From Rhodoferax sp. (GTDB lineage Bacteria; Pseudomonadota; Gammaproteobacteria; Burkholderiales; Burkholderiaceae_C): 64,000 bases of DNA. How positions within the stretch are numbered: position 1 is the first letter of the stretch; the number at the start of each line of letters is the position of its first letter. A program made the position numbers and the translations under genes. Below are positions 18,057-25,623 of the stretch, piece by piece. The notes under the pieces were generated by a model. It saw nothing but the letters and a program-made list of their open reading frames with translations. It did not search any database and was not told the DNA's origin. The DNA is taken from NCBI GenBank assembly GCA_031291305.1, contig JARLJH010000026.1, forward strand, positions 1-64,000, read 5' to 3'.

Positions 18057-19175
18057 TTAGTCTGCCCCGCCGGCAGATTCGGTGGCGCTCCACTGCTGGT
18101 CAGCACTGTCGCCATTGGTTTCGGTCATGCGAATACGCACCGGCAGGTAGTCCAGGTCGGGAGACAGCCAAACCTCAACCTTCTGGTCATAGGGCTCGCG
18201 CGGGATGCGTTCCAGTTTCACCGCCAGCACGGTTCCGCCCGGCAACTCCAGTTTCTCGGTCAGAAGAAAGGTGAATAGCCACATATCCGCACTGCGTGCC
18301 CCAACTGTCTGGATGGTGAAGGTGCTGCCTGACGCATAACGTGTCGGTTCGCTGGCCATTAGACCGCCCAACTGCAGCAGCACGCTCAGGCGGTCCTGCG
18401 CACCATCGAGCAGCGGCGCGTCCGGGGTGTTGGCGCTGAACGTCACTTTGTGCTGGTCGTAGTTGAAGTGTGCGGCCACCTCGCTGCGGTATTTGTCTGA
18501 AAAACGCTCAGGAGCCAGTCCGGCGTCGGTGATTTGGCCTTGGCTGGTCTGTACCCGCGCGATGCCGAATGCGCTGTAACGTAGGCGTGCGTTGTAACTG
18601 TCACCCTGGTTGCGCCACAACAGTTCGGCGTTCAATGTGAACGGGAATTTGTTGGTTTTCAGGGTGTAGATCAGTTTTTTGGACGCACTCAGGCTTTGCT
18701 TGTTGAAGCGCAATGGCGCCTCACGCGGTGGCGATGGGGCCATTGCGTCTTGTTGAGGCTCGGGTTCTGCGGCGTTGGCATGTGTTGATTCAGGCTCTGA
18801 GGTACTTGGCGTGGCGGGCGTCGCTGCGACTTCGTTGGCATTGTTTATGGGCGGCTGGTCAAGTGCTGGCGAGCTGGGTGTTTCAGCGGCGGTTTGCGTT
18901 ACCGGGATAGGTGGCTCAGGCGGCGCGACTGCAGGCTGAACTGACGGATGTGCCACCACTTTGGGTCGAGGTTTGTGAACCTTGTGACTTGCCAGGAGCG
19001 GTGCCACAGTGCTCGGCGCGTCAAGACTGCGTGTCTCAAAAGTCAGGGTCGTTGCCGCAGTTGGATTGGCGGGCATGATGCTGGTTGGCATGGATTGCAA
19101 CAACGCCAGATGCACCAGCAGCACGATGACGCTCAGAATCAGCCAGCGTAAAAAGGGTGAGCGTGTTGCAGGCAT
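18057..19175 (-). CDS. DUF3108 envelope protein
   Basis: A protein of about 372 residues: an N-terminal membrane anchor (WLILSVIVLLVHLALL), then a Pro/Ala/Thr-rich linker of about 110 residues, then a beta-rich DUF3108 domain (KLIYTLKTNKFPFTLNAEL, then LAPERFSDKYRSEVAAHF, and DYLPVRIRMTE near the end). Family members are thought to be periplasmic; the function is unknown. A TTG five codons upstream is also in frame. It lies 30 nt from marC on the same strand. Confidence 0.8.
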   Translation of the reverse strand: MPATRSPFLRWLILSVIVLLVHLALLQSMPTSIMPANPTAATTLTFETRSLDAPSTVAPLLASHKVHKPRPKVVAHPSVQPAVAPPEPPIPVTQTAAETPSSPALDQPPINNANEVAATPATPSTSEPESTHANAAEPEPQQDAMAPSPPREAPLRFNKQSLSASKKLIYTLKTNKFPFTLNAELLWRNQGDSYNARLRYSAFGIARVQTSQGQITDAGLAPERFSDKYRSEVAAHFNYDQHKVTFSANTPDAPLLDGAQDRLSVLLQLGGLMASEPTRYASGSTFTIQTVGARSADMWLFTFLLTEKLELPGGTVLAVKLERIPREPYDQKVEVWLSPDLDYLPVRIRMTETNGDSADQQWSATESAGGAD

Positions 19176-19204
19176 GGGCGTCAGAAGCAACGCACGGCAG
19201 TGCC

Positions 19205-19807
19205 TCAGTTGGTTGCCAATTGTTTGATGAATATCCTGATGCCGCGCAGCATCATCTCGACCGATACCGCAACGAGCACCAGCCCCATAAGCCGTTCCAG
19301 CGCCACCACAAAACGGTCACCCGCCACGCGCTGAATGTGCTCCGCCAGAACCAGTACCGCAGCGCTCACTGTCATGGTCACGCACAGCGCGGCAATCCAC
19401 TCCAGCCGCTTCTCGGGGGCTTGTGCCACCAGCAACAGCACCGTGGCCAGCGCAGACGGCCCGGCGATGGCCGGAATCGCCAGTGGAACGATCAGCGGTT
19501 CGGTGAATGATTCTGGTGTGTCGGTTCCGGGTGGTGGGAAAATCATGCGCAGTGCGATCAGGAACAGGATCACGCCGCCGCCAATCTGCAATGAGAGCTG
19601 GCTCAGGCTCATCACGCGCAGGAACGTCTCGCCGATGAACATGAACGTCAGCAGCAGCAAGAAAGCAATCATCACCTCACGCAGGATGACGCGTGCGCGC
19701 CGCTCGGGAGCCACGTGCTTGAGCGCATTGGCGAAGATTGGGATATTGCCAATCGGATCGGTGATCAGGATCAGCAGAATAGTGGCAGAGACAAAGGTGT
19801 AATTCAT
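19205..19807 (-). CDS. MarC-family membrane protein
   Basis: A 200-residue protein with six hydrophobic segments. ILLILITDPIGNIPIF at the N terminus and AIPAIAGPSALATVLLL in the middle are MarC/UPF0056 signature segments. The family is widespread; its transport substrate is not established, and the early link to antibiotic resistance was withdrawn. The start overlaps the stop of the upstream VOC gene (ATGA). Confidence 0.9.
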   Translation of the reverse strand: MNYTFVSATILLILITDPIGNIPIFANALKHVAPERRARVILREVMIAFLLLLTFMFIGETFLRVMSLSQLSLQIGGGVILFLIALRMIFPPPGTDTPESFTEPLIVPLAIPAIAGPSALATVLLLVAQAPEKRLEWIAALCVTMTVSAAVLVLAEHIQRVAGDRFVVALERLMGLVLVAVSVEMMLRGIRIFIKQLATN

Positions 19808-20217
19808 GTGGCGTAAAGGGTGTCAATCGACTTGAAGCCTTTGATTTCGATTGGGTTGCCAAACGGGTCGCAGAAGAACATCGTCCATTGCTCGCCCGGC
19901 TGCCCCGCAAAACGCAGTTGCGGCTCAAGGATGAAATCGATGGAAGCATTCTGCAGGCGTTGCGCCAGCACCTGCCAGTCGGGCAGCGCCAAGACCAGGC
20001 CGAAATGCGGCATTGGCACCAGATGATCGCCCACATGCCCCGTGGCGGCGGTCTTGAACGGCTCGCCAAGGTGCATTGAGAGCTGGTGACCAAAAAAGTC
20101 GAAATCGACCCAGGTGGTGGTACTGCGGCCTTCTCGGCAACCCAGCACACCACCGTAAAACTGGCGCGTGCGCTCCAGGTCGGTGACGTTGAAAGCAAGA
20201 TGGAACAGACTCTTCAT
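19804..20217 (-). CDS. VOC/glyoxalase-fold protein
   Basis: A 137-residue VOC superfamily protein. It starts MKSLFHLAFNVTDLERTRQFY and has the typical GHQLSMHLG and the C-terminal FFCDPFGNPIEIK metal-binding Glu strand. Candidate metal ligands are the first His, the His of SMHLG and the Glu of IEIK. Such proteins include dioxygenases, lyases and resistance proteins; the substrate is unknown. The ATG at 20217 is preferred over a longer open frame. It overlaps marC by 4 nt. Confidence 0.85.
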   Translation of the reverse strand: MKSLFHLAFNVTDLERTRQFYGGVLGCREGRSTTTWVDFDFFGHQLSMHLGEPFKTAATGHVGDHLVPMPHFGLVLALPDWQVLAQRLQNASIDFILEPQLRFAGQPGEQWTMFFCDPFGNPIEIKGFKSIDTLYAT

Positions 20218-20352
20218 GAGTGACAGGATAGCAGGACAGATAACAGGTATCGCCCGGGTTGGGATGGCATCCCGGCTAAAAGCGCACAACCAGAGTGTGA
20301 TCGCTCAAACGGTTAAGCTTGGTCACCGAATTGTCATGGGTTTCCTGCCATT

Positions 20353-21522
20353 TTGCTCACCTCGTCAGTCAGCGTCCATCCTGCCGCCCCTCACGTGATC
20401 ATCGTCGGTGCGGGCATTGTGGGGGCTTCCTTGGCCTATTTTTTGACACTGTCGGGGGCCCGGGTCAGCGTGATGGAGGCCAAAACGCCAGCCTCGGGTG
20501 CCTCGGGTGCATCTGACGGCGCGGTGTCCGTGGCCAGCAAGCGTGCTGGTCCCATGATGCGCCTGGCGCGCGAGTCCCGTGCCCTGTATGCCGAGCTGGC
20601 GCAGCAGGGTGTGATGCAAGACATCTACCATCCGCGCCCAACCTACCTGTTTGCGCGCACCGATGAAGAAGTGGCGGTGATCGCCCGCCACGGCGCTGAC
20701 CTGATGGACGAAGGCGAACGCATCCTGCCTTTGACACATGCGCAGCTGATGCAACGCGTGCCTGGTCTGGGCAGCCATGTGCTGGCGGGCATGAAAGTTC
20801 CCGATGACGGGCATGCCTTGGGTTATCGGGTGGTGGACCGTTTCCTGCAGACCGCTGGTACGCCGGTGCGACGCAACACCTCGGTGCAGCGTTTGTTACT
20901 GACCGGGGACCGCGTGGTGGGCGTTCAAACCGATCAGGAAACGATAAAGGCTGATGCGGTGGTGGTCGCCGCCGGGCTTGGGGCAGCCCCCCTGGTCGGG
21001 CTGGACGGAATTCTGATTCCGCGAAAAGGTCAGCTTATCGTGACCGATCGCGCGTCAACGTCGGGGGCGGCGCTACCGGGTCCGTTGATGTCGGCCGGTT
21101 ACCTGGCCGCCAAGCGCGAGATGGTGTTGGGCCATCTCAGTACCAGCCTGGTGATTGATCCGCTGACTACCGGCCAGTTCCTGATTGGCAGCAGCCGCGA
21201 GACGGGTTTTTCTGATCGGCAGACCGATGCTCAAACGGTCTCCGGATTGCTGCGTGAGGCGCTGGCGGTGTATCCGTCTTTGGCGCGCCAGCGGGTGATT
21301 CGCACTTTTGCGGGTGTTCGCATTGGCACGCTTGACGGTTTGCCTATCGTCGGCCGACACCCGACCCTGGCAGGGCTGTTCATCGCCACGGGCATGGAAG
21401 GCGATGGTATTTGCCTGGCGCCTATCGTGGGCGCCGCCATGGCTGACATGGTGATGGAAGCGCCACAACGCTTTGATCTGTCGGTGCTGGACCCGGGGCG
21501 TCTGGGTGATTTGCCGATTTAA
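20353..21522 (+). CDS. FAD-dependent amino acid/opine oxidase subunit (HcnC-like)
   Basis: A 389-residue DAO-type flavoprotein. The Rossmann motif VIIVGAGIVGASLAYFL lies near residues 15-31, an Ala/Ser/Gly-rich FAD loop follows, and the C terminus has TGMEGDGICLAPIVGAAMAD. It matches subunit C of the HcnABC, opine oxidase and D-hydroxyproline dehydrogenase group. The listed start is TTG; a GTG at 20394 would also retain the FAD motif, so the N terminus is uncertain. It is the first gene of a three-gene operon with a [2Fe-2S] protein and an HcnB-like subunit. Confidence 0.85.
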   Translation: MLTSSVSVHPAAPHVIIVGAGIVGASLAYFLTLSGARVSVMEAKTPASGASGASDGAVSVASKRAGPMMRLARESRALYAELAQQGVMQDIYHPRPTYLFARTDEEVAVIARHGADLMDEGERILPLTHAQLMQRVPGLGSHVLAGMKVPDDGHALGYRVVDRFLQTAGTPVRRNTSVQRLLLTGDRVVGVQTDQETIKADAVVVAAGLGAAPLVGLDGILIPRKGQLIVTDRASTSGAALPGPLMSAGYLAAKREMVLGHLSTSLVIDPLTTGQFLIGSSRETGFSDRQTDAQTVSGLLREALAVYPSLARQRVIRTFAGVRIGTLDGLPIVGRHPTLAGLFIATGMEGDGICLAPIVGAAMADMVMEAPQRFDLSVLDPGRLGDLPI

Positions 21523-21525
21523 ATA

Positions 21526-21810
21526 ATGCCAACGACAAGTCCAGTTCTTTATTGGGGCCAGATGGCGGTGCCGTTCCATCCTGGGGAAACCATTGCGGCG
21601 GCATTGCTGCGCTGTGGCGTGACCGATCTGGGTGCGGGCGCCACAGGCCTGCGTGGTCGCTACTTTTGCGGCATTGGTACCTGCCAGGCCTGTCTGGTGT
21701 CGGTGGACGGGGCCAGTCCGGTGGAGGCCTGTCTGACGCCCGCGCGCGAAGGCATGCACCTAGCCCCGGTTTTTGCACCCGTTGAGCCGTCTCAGGGTTC
21801 AGAGCCATGA
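21526..21810 (+). CDS. Small [2Fe-2S] subunit (HcnA-like)
   Basis: A 94-residue ferredoxin-like protein. CGIGTCQACLV and a later Cys (VEACLTP) give the four-Cys pattern of plant-type [2Fe-2S] clusters as in HcnA. It is 3 nt after the HcnC-like gene and overlaps the next gene by 4 nt, so it probably carries electrons inside a heteromeric oxidase. The gene order C-A-B differs from the classic hcnABC order. Confidence 0.85.
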   Translation: MPTTSPVLYWGQMAVPFHPGETIAAALLRCGVTDLGAGATGLRGRYFCGIGTCQACLVSVDGASPVEACLTPAREGMHLAPVFAPVEPSQGSEP

Positions 21811-23126
21811 GCCATCCTGACGTTCTCATCATCGGCGCCGGCCCGGCGGGGCTGTCTGCCGCCATTGAGCTTGCGCGACTGGGTCTGCGGTCTCTGCTGG
21901 TGGAGCAGCGCGACCAGGTGGGCGGTGCCATTTACCGGGGACATGCGGATGGTCACAGCGCCACGGCATTGACGGCTCATCATCGCCGCCGACGTGATGT
22001 CCTGTTGCAAGTCTTAGGCGAAGCTGGATCACGTGTGACGTCGGCGCTCGAATCGGTATTTCTCGGTGTGGACCGGGATGGCCGGTGCTTGATTGACAAC
22101 CGGCGCGTGGGGCATGTCCAAGGCGTGCTGCCCAAAGCCGTGATTTTGGCGGTGGGCACGGTGGAGCGGGTGCTACCGCGCGAAGGTTGGGAGCTGCCCG
22201 GCGTCGTGACCGCTGGAGGCATGCAGGTGCAACTCAAGGAAACCGGCGTGCCACCCCAAGGCCCGATTTTGCTGGCGGGCAATGGCCCGTTGTTGCTGGC
22301 GCTGGGCGCCCAACTGGCGGCGGCTGGCAATCCGCCGGTGGCGGTGCTGGAGCGCGCCAGGCCACTGATGACGGCTTGGCAGCAGCGCCGGGCCGTGGTG
22401 GATGCTTTGCGCTGCTGGCCCAACGTGAAAGACGCGGCTTACTACGTCATCCAGTTGCTGCGAGCCCACGTGCCCTATTGCAGCGGTTGGTCGCTGGTGT
22501 CGATTCGCCAGACCAGCACCGGACTGCTGGTGGGCAGCCAGCACCACAGCGGCGTGTACCGTGAATATCTGGTGCAGCACCTGGCCTTGCACGATGGTCT
22601 GCTGCCCAACACCACCGGTTTGCCCGCGCCCATGCAGAGCGATCAGGGCTGCATCGTTCACGCGGGTGACTGCCGCGAAGTGCTGGGCGCGGTGGCGGCC
22701 ATCGCCGATGGGCGGCGCGCGGCGCAGCAGGTGGTGCGCCATCTGGGGCACGCCTGCCACGATGGCCAGCAGGACCGGGCTATTGACAAGGTGCGGCGCA
22801 CGCAAGCTGCCATGGCGCAATTGTTTCAGGCTCCGCCCATCGTGCCCACGGCACAGACCGTGATCTGCCGCTGCGAAGGTTTGCGTCGCACCGACTTTGA
22901 ACACCTGCTGGTGGCGGGTTCGGCGCGCGAACTGCGGCTGGTGGGGCGCTTTGCCATGGGTGTCTGCCAGGGGCGGTTTTGCGCCGAGACCGTGAGCAGC
23001 CTGGCGCATGAGCATGGCATTGACTTTGACCCGGCTGCACTCAACGGCGATGTGCCGCGCTGGCCGCTGCGACCGGTGTCGCTGGCGGCACTGGCCAACT
23101 ACACCGAGCTTGACCCGGTTTTGTAA
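21807..23126 (+). CDS. NAD(P)/FAD-binding oxidase subunit with BFD-like domain (HcnB-like)
   Basis: A 439-residue protein with the FAD motif VLIIGAGPAGLSAAIELAR at the N terminus, an inner nucleotide-binding domain (PILLAGNGPLLLALGAQ) and a C-terminal [2Fe-2S] BFD-like domain with CRCEGL and GVCQGRFC. This is the HcnB layout. Together the trio should oxidise a D-amino acid, opine, hydroxyproline or glycine. Cyanide production cannot be assumed; the substrate is not evident from sequence. Confidence 0.85.
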   Translation: MSHPDVLIIGAGPAGLSAAIELARLGLRSLLVEQRDQVGGAIYRGHADGHSATALTAHHRRRRDVLLQVLGEAGSRVTSALESVFLGVDRDGRCLIDNRRVGHVQGVLPKAVILAVGTVERVLPREGWELPGVVTAGGMQVQLKETGVPPQGPILLAGNGPLLLALGAQLAAAGNPPVAVLERARPLMTAWQQRRAVVDALRCWPNVKDAAYYVIQLLRAHVPYCSGWSLVSIRQTSTGLLVGSQHHSGVYREYLVQHLALHDGLLPNTTGLPAPMQSDQGCIVHAGDCREVLGAVAAIADGRRAAQQVVRHLGHACHDGQQDRAIDKVRRTQAAMAQLFQAPPIVPTAQTVICRCEGLRRTDFEHLLVAGSARELRLVGRFAMGVCQGRFCAETVSSLAHEHGIDFDPAALNGDVPRWPLRPVSLAALANYTELDPVL

Positions 23127-23267
23127 CCTCCGGCAGACTGAGAAGTGGCCCCGCCAAAGACCTGATCGACTTCCCGCTGCACAGCGCCACGCGGCAGTTT
23201 TTTGGCCTGCTATCACGCACCGCGCCCAGCGCCTGAACGGCTCTCACCCCGCCTTGCCGATATGCAC

Positions 23268-23289
23268 AATATTGATTCCCCTCAATATT
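23268..23289 (+). promoter_or_regulatory. FNR/NNR-type palindrome before the copper block
   Basis: AATATTGA-TTCCCC-TCAATATT is a perfect inverted repeat with the TTGA-N6-TCAA core of Crp/Fnr-type sites (TTGAT-N4-CTCAA). It is centred about 42 nt ahead of the DUF2946 ATG at 23321, and CATAAT (23307-23312) is a likely -10. At the class II spacing the transcript would begin at or next to the start codon, so the mRNA may be leaderless. A Crp/Fnr regulator is encoded 5 kb downstream. Confidence 0.6.
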
Positions 23290-23320
23290 TTGTGGAATGT
23301 GAATGCCATAATCGCGCCCC

Positions 23321-23686
23321 ATGAACTTTCTGCACACGCTGCGCAACACCCCCCTGCTGGCCAAATTGGCTCTGCTGTGGTTTGCCTTGACGCTGGGTGT
23401 TGCAGTGGCCTCTCCCCTGGTCAATCCGCAGGATGAACTGCTGATCTGCACCTCGGCAGGCATGGTCAAGGTGGTGCTGAATGCCGATGGCTCGGTGACC
23501 ACCAGCCCCAGCACTGGGGTGCATTGCCCGCTGTGCGTGGTGGGTGGCGCGCCACCCAGCTTTGTCAGTGTCGTGATCGAGCCAGCACAACCCCTGGGCC
23601 GTGTGCTGCAAAGCATTCCTGCTGCCCGCATCGCTGCGGCCACCGCCGCACCGCCGCCTTCGCGCGGACCCCCAGCCTTTATTTGA
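23321..23686 (+). CDS. DUF2946 membrane-anchored protein, copy 1
   Basis: A 121-residue protein with an N-terminal hydrophobic segment (LLWFALTLGVAVA), an ICTSAG motif at about residue 42, an HCPLC motif at about residue 68 and a Pro-rich end (PPPSRGPP). This Cys layout defines DUF2946, a family found next to copper-related TonB receptors and PCu(A)C genes; the Cys and His suggest metal handling but no function is proven. No ribosome-binding site precedes the ATG, fitting a leaderless transcript. It heads the copper block. Confidence 0.8.
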   Translation: MNFLHTLRNTPLLAKLALLWFALTLGVAVASPLVNPQDELLICTSAGMVKVVLNADGSVTTSPSTGVHCPLCVVGGAPPSFVSVVIEPAQPLGRVLQSIPAARIAAATAAPPPSRGPPAFI

Positions 23687-23690
23687 ACTA

Positions 23691-23746
23691 TTGAATTGGT
23701 AGCTGTTAGCCCTTGTATTACCTGGGCTAGAAGCCAATTTCATCAA
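23691..23746. repeat. Dispersed GGGCTAGAGGC repeat, copy A
   Basis: Intergenic sequence with AGCCCTTGTATT and CCTGGGCTAGAAGCCAATTT, matching copies B-E in this window. The ends AGC..CCTT and GGGCT can partly pair. Repeats of this type are abundant in Rhodoferax and Polaromonas genomes. It follows a DUF2946 gene. Confidence 0.65.
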
Positions 23747-23938
23747 TAGCCTCGGGTCGTTGCCACCGGATCCATCGGGCGGCAAACAGACCGCCGTCAG
23801 CCCATTTGCGTTCGTGTTGCCAATCCGATGTTGTTCTTGAATTTTTCATAGCGAAGAATTCATGCCTGACAAGGGCTGGAAGCATTTTTTGCATTAACCC
23901 GGCACCCTGTGCCAAGTCTTAACCACGAAGGAAACCCC

Positions 23939-24445
23939 ATGACATTGAAATCACTGATGACCGCCGCTGCGTTGGCTGCCGTTACCCTGGGCGCCTGGGC
24001 GCATGAAGCCATTGACGTTGAAAACGCCTGGGTGCGTGCCACCGTGCCGGGCCAGATGGCCACAGGCGCTTTCATGACGATCACCGCCAAGGATGGTGCG
24101 CAGCTGGTGGGTGCTTCGACTCCCGTGGCTGGTGTCGCCCAGGTGCACGAGATGAAGATGGACGGCGGCGTGATGAAGATGGCCGAAGTCAAAGGTGGCC
24201 TGGAGCTGCCTGCCGGCAAGGCGGTGCAGCTCAAACCCGGTGGCTACCACGTCATGCTGATGGACCTGAAGTCCACGCTGGCCAAAGACAGCACCGTGCC
24301 GTTGACGCTGATTTTCAAGGATGCCAAGGGTGTCGAATCCAAAATGGAATTGAAGCTGCCCGTGGCGGCGACCCCGCCAGGTGGCATGGCCAAGGGCATG
24401 GATATGGGGCATGGTATGCCGATGCCCATGCCTGCCAAACAGTAG
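23939..24445 (+). CDS. Periplasmic copper chaperone PCu(A)C
   Basis: A 168-residue secreted protein: signal peptide ending GAWA, then HEAIDVENAWVRATVPG. The copper site HEMKM...MKM plus GGYHVMLM fits the family pattern H(M)x10Mx21HxM that binds Cu(I). A C-terminal tail rich in Met, His and Gly (KGMDMGHGMPMPM) is an additional likely copper site. PCu(A)C passes copper to the CuA or CuB centres of cytochrome oxidases. The ATG at 23939 follows GAAGGAAACC. Neighbours are DUF2946 proteins and an OprC-type receptor. Confidence 0.92.
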   Translation: MTLKSLMTAAALAAVTLGAWAHEAIDVENAWVRATVPGQMATGAFMTITAKDGAQLVGASTPVAGVAQVHEMKMDGGVMKMAEVKGGLELPAGKAVQLKPGGYHVMLMDLKSTLAKDSTVPLTLIFKDAKGVESKMELKLPVAATPPGGMAKGMDMGHGMPMPMPAKQ

Positions 24446-24469
24446 TTCGCCAATAGCTCGTCCATTCAC

Positions 24470-24949
24470 GTGAGAGCCTCGCCCTTCAAGCTGTCGGCTT
24501 CAGGCCAGCTACGTCACCCATGGGTGCTGTGGCTGGCCCTGTGGTTGGCGGTGTTCGGGGCGATGGCACCCACGGTGTCACGCACGCTGAACTGGGCGCG
24601 CGGCGACACTGGCAACCTCGTTGAAATATGCACCAGCGCCGGGCCGCGCTGGATGGCGCTGAACCCGGTTGGCAGCGCAAGTTCTGCACCCGACGTGACA
24701 CCCGTCGATGACCAGGAGGCCGCCAAGTCGGCGCCTGACCCTGCACCGACGCCTTCCCCGGTGCTCGACCACTGCCCGTTTTGCACGCTGTTGGCAGATC
24801 GGGTGGCGCCGCCTTTGGCCGTGGTCTTGCTCCAGATGGTCTTGCCAGGCAAACCGGTGATCCCGACCGTCTCGGCGGCGCTTTTTTACCCCCCGTTTCA
24901 AACACGCACGCCGCCTTCGCGTGCGCCTCCGACTTCCCTGAACTCTTAA
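24470..24949 (+). CDS. DUF2946 protein, copy 2
   Basis: A 159-residue protein starting with GTG. A hydrophobic N-terminal segment (LWLALWLAVFGAMAPTVS) is followed by VEICTSAGPRWMAL and DHCPFC and a Pro-rich tail. It is very like copy 3 at 28741 in the first 60 residues, so the two are probably a recent duplication; the linker between the motifs is longer here. It lies 24 nt after the PCu(A)C gene. Function unknown, copper context. Confidence 0.78.
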   Translation: MRASPFKLSASGQLRHPWVLWLALWLAVFGAMAPTVSRTLNWARGDTGNLVEICTSAGPRWMALNPVGSASSAPDVTPVDDQEAAKSAPDPAPTPSPVLDHCPFCTLLADRVAPPLAVVLLQMVLPGKPVIPTVSAALFYPPFQTRTPPSRAPPTSLNS

Positions 24950-25019
24950 TTTCATAGTGTCTTATACAGTCTTTAAAAGGGCTGCAGGCATATTTGTTAT
25001 TGAACTCAGGAGAAGAGCG

Positions 25020-25550
25020 ATGTTCCCAACTTCGCGGCCCGCTGGCGCCGCTTCGCATCCCCATCACGCCTTGCGGCGGCGCACTCTGCTGCAGGGGTCG
25101 GTTTGCGCCTTGTTGATGTCCGTCGTCTCGCTGGCAGCCAGCGCCCATGGTGTCAGCAAGGGCGATTTGTTGATCGATCACCCCTATGCCGTGCCCAGTG
25201 TGCCAGGTGATGCGTTTGGCTATGCCTACTTTCGTGGCATCAAGAATTCGGGCGACCATGCGGAGCGTCTGCTGGGCGCGAGCAGCCCGCTGGCTGCACG
25301 CGTTGAATTGCGGCAACTCAAGCTGCAGGCGGGCAAGGCGCAAACCACGCCAGTCGATGCTATTGATCTGCCGCCCAAAAGTCTGACGCTGCTGCGCCAC
25401 ACCGGCGACTACCAGTTGGCGTTGATGGACCTGAAACAGCCGCTCAAAGACGGTGACCGTTTTGATGTCACCCTGAATTTCGAGCACGCGGGTCAGCAGA
25501 CCGTGCAGGTGTGGGTGCAGACCCCGCATGCCAGCCATTCTGAACACTGA
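25020..25550 (+). CDS. PCu(A)C-like protein without the usual copper ligands
   Basis: A 176-residue secreted protein with a twin-arginine-like leader (ALRRRTLLQGSVCAL) and cleavage near SAHG. The body aligns with PCu(A)C: DLLIDHPYAVPSVPGD, then ARVELRQLKL where the copper-binding HEMKM should be, and TGDYQLALMDLK where GGYHVMLM should be. The conserved His and Met ligands are missing, though a His-containing tail (HASHSEH) exists. It may bind copper otherwise or have a different role. The ATG follows CAGGAGAAGAGCG. The receptor gene starts 73 nt on. Confidence 0.75.
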   Translation: MFPTSRPAGAASHPHHALRRRTLLQGSVCALLMSVVSLAASAHGVSKGDLLIDHPYAVPSVPGDAFGYAYFRGIKNSGDHAERLLGASSPLAARVELRQLKLQAGKAQTTPVDAIDLPPKSLTLLRHTGDYQLALMDLKQPLKDGDRFDVTLNFEHAGQQTVQVWVQTPHASHSEH

Positions 25551-25623
25551 AAAGTCTGCTTCGGCCAGTGGCCCCATGCAGACAACGTTGAACCCATCAC
25601 TTCAATCCAACCAGGAACCCACC

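Noticed and set aside
20353..23126. Calling the three-gene oxidase a hydrogen cyanide synthase
   Set aside because: The same three-part layout is used by opine and hydroxyproline enzymes; no cyanide-specific context or regulator site is visible.
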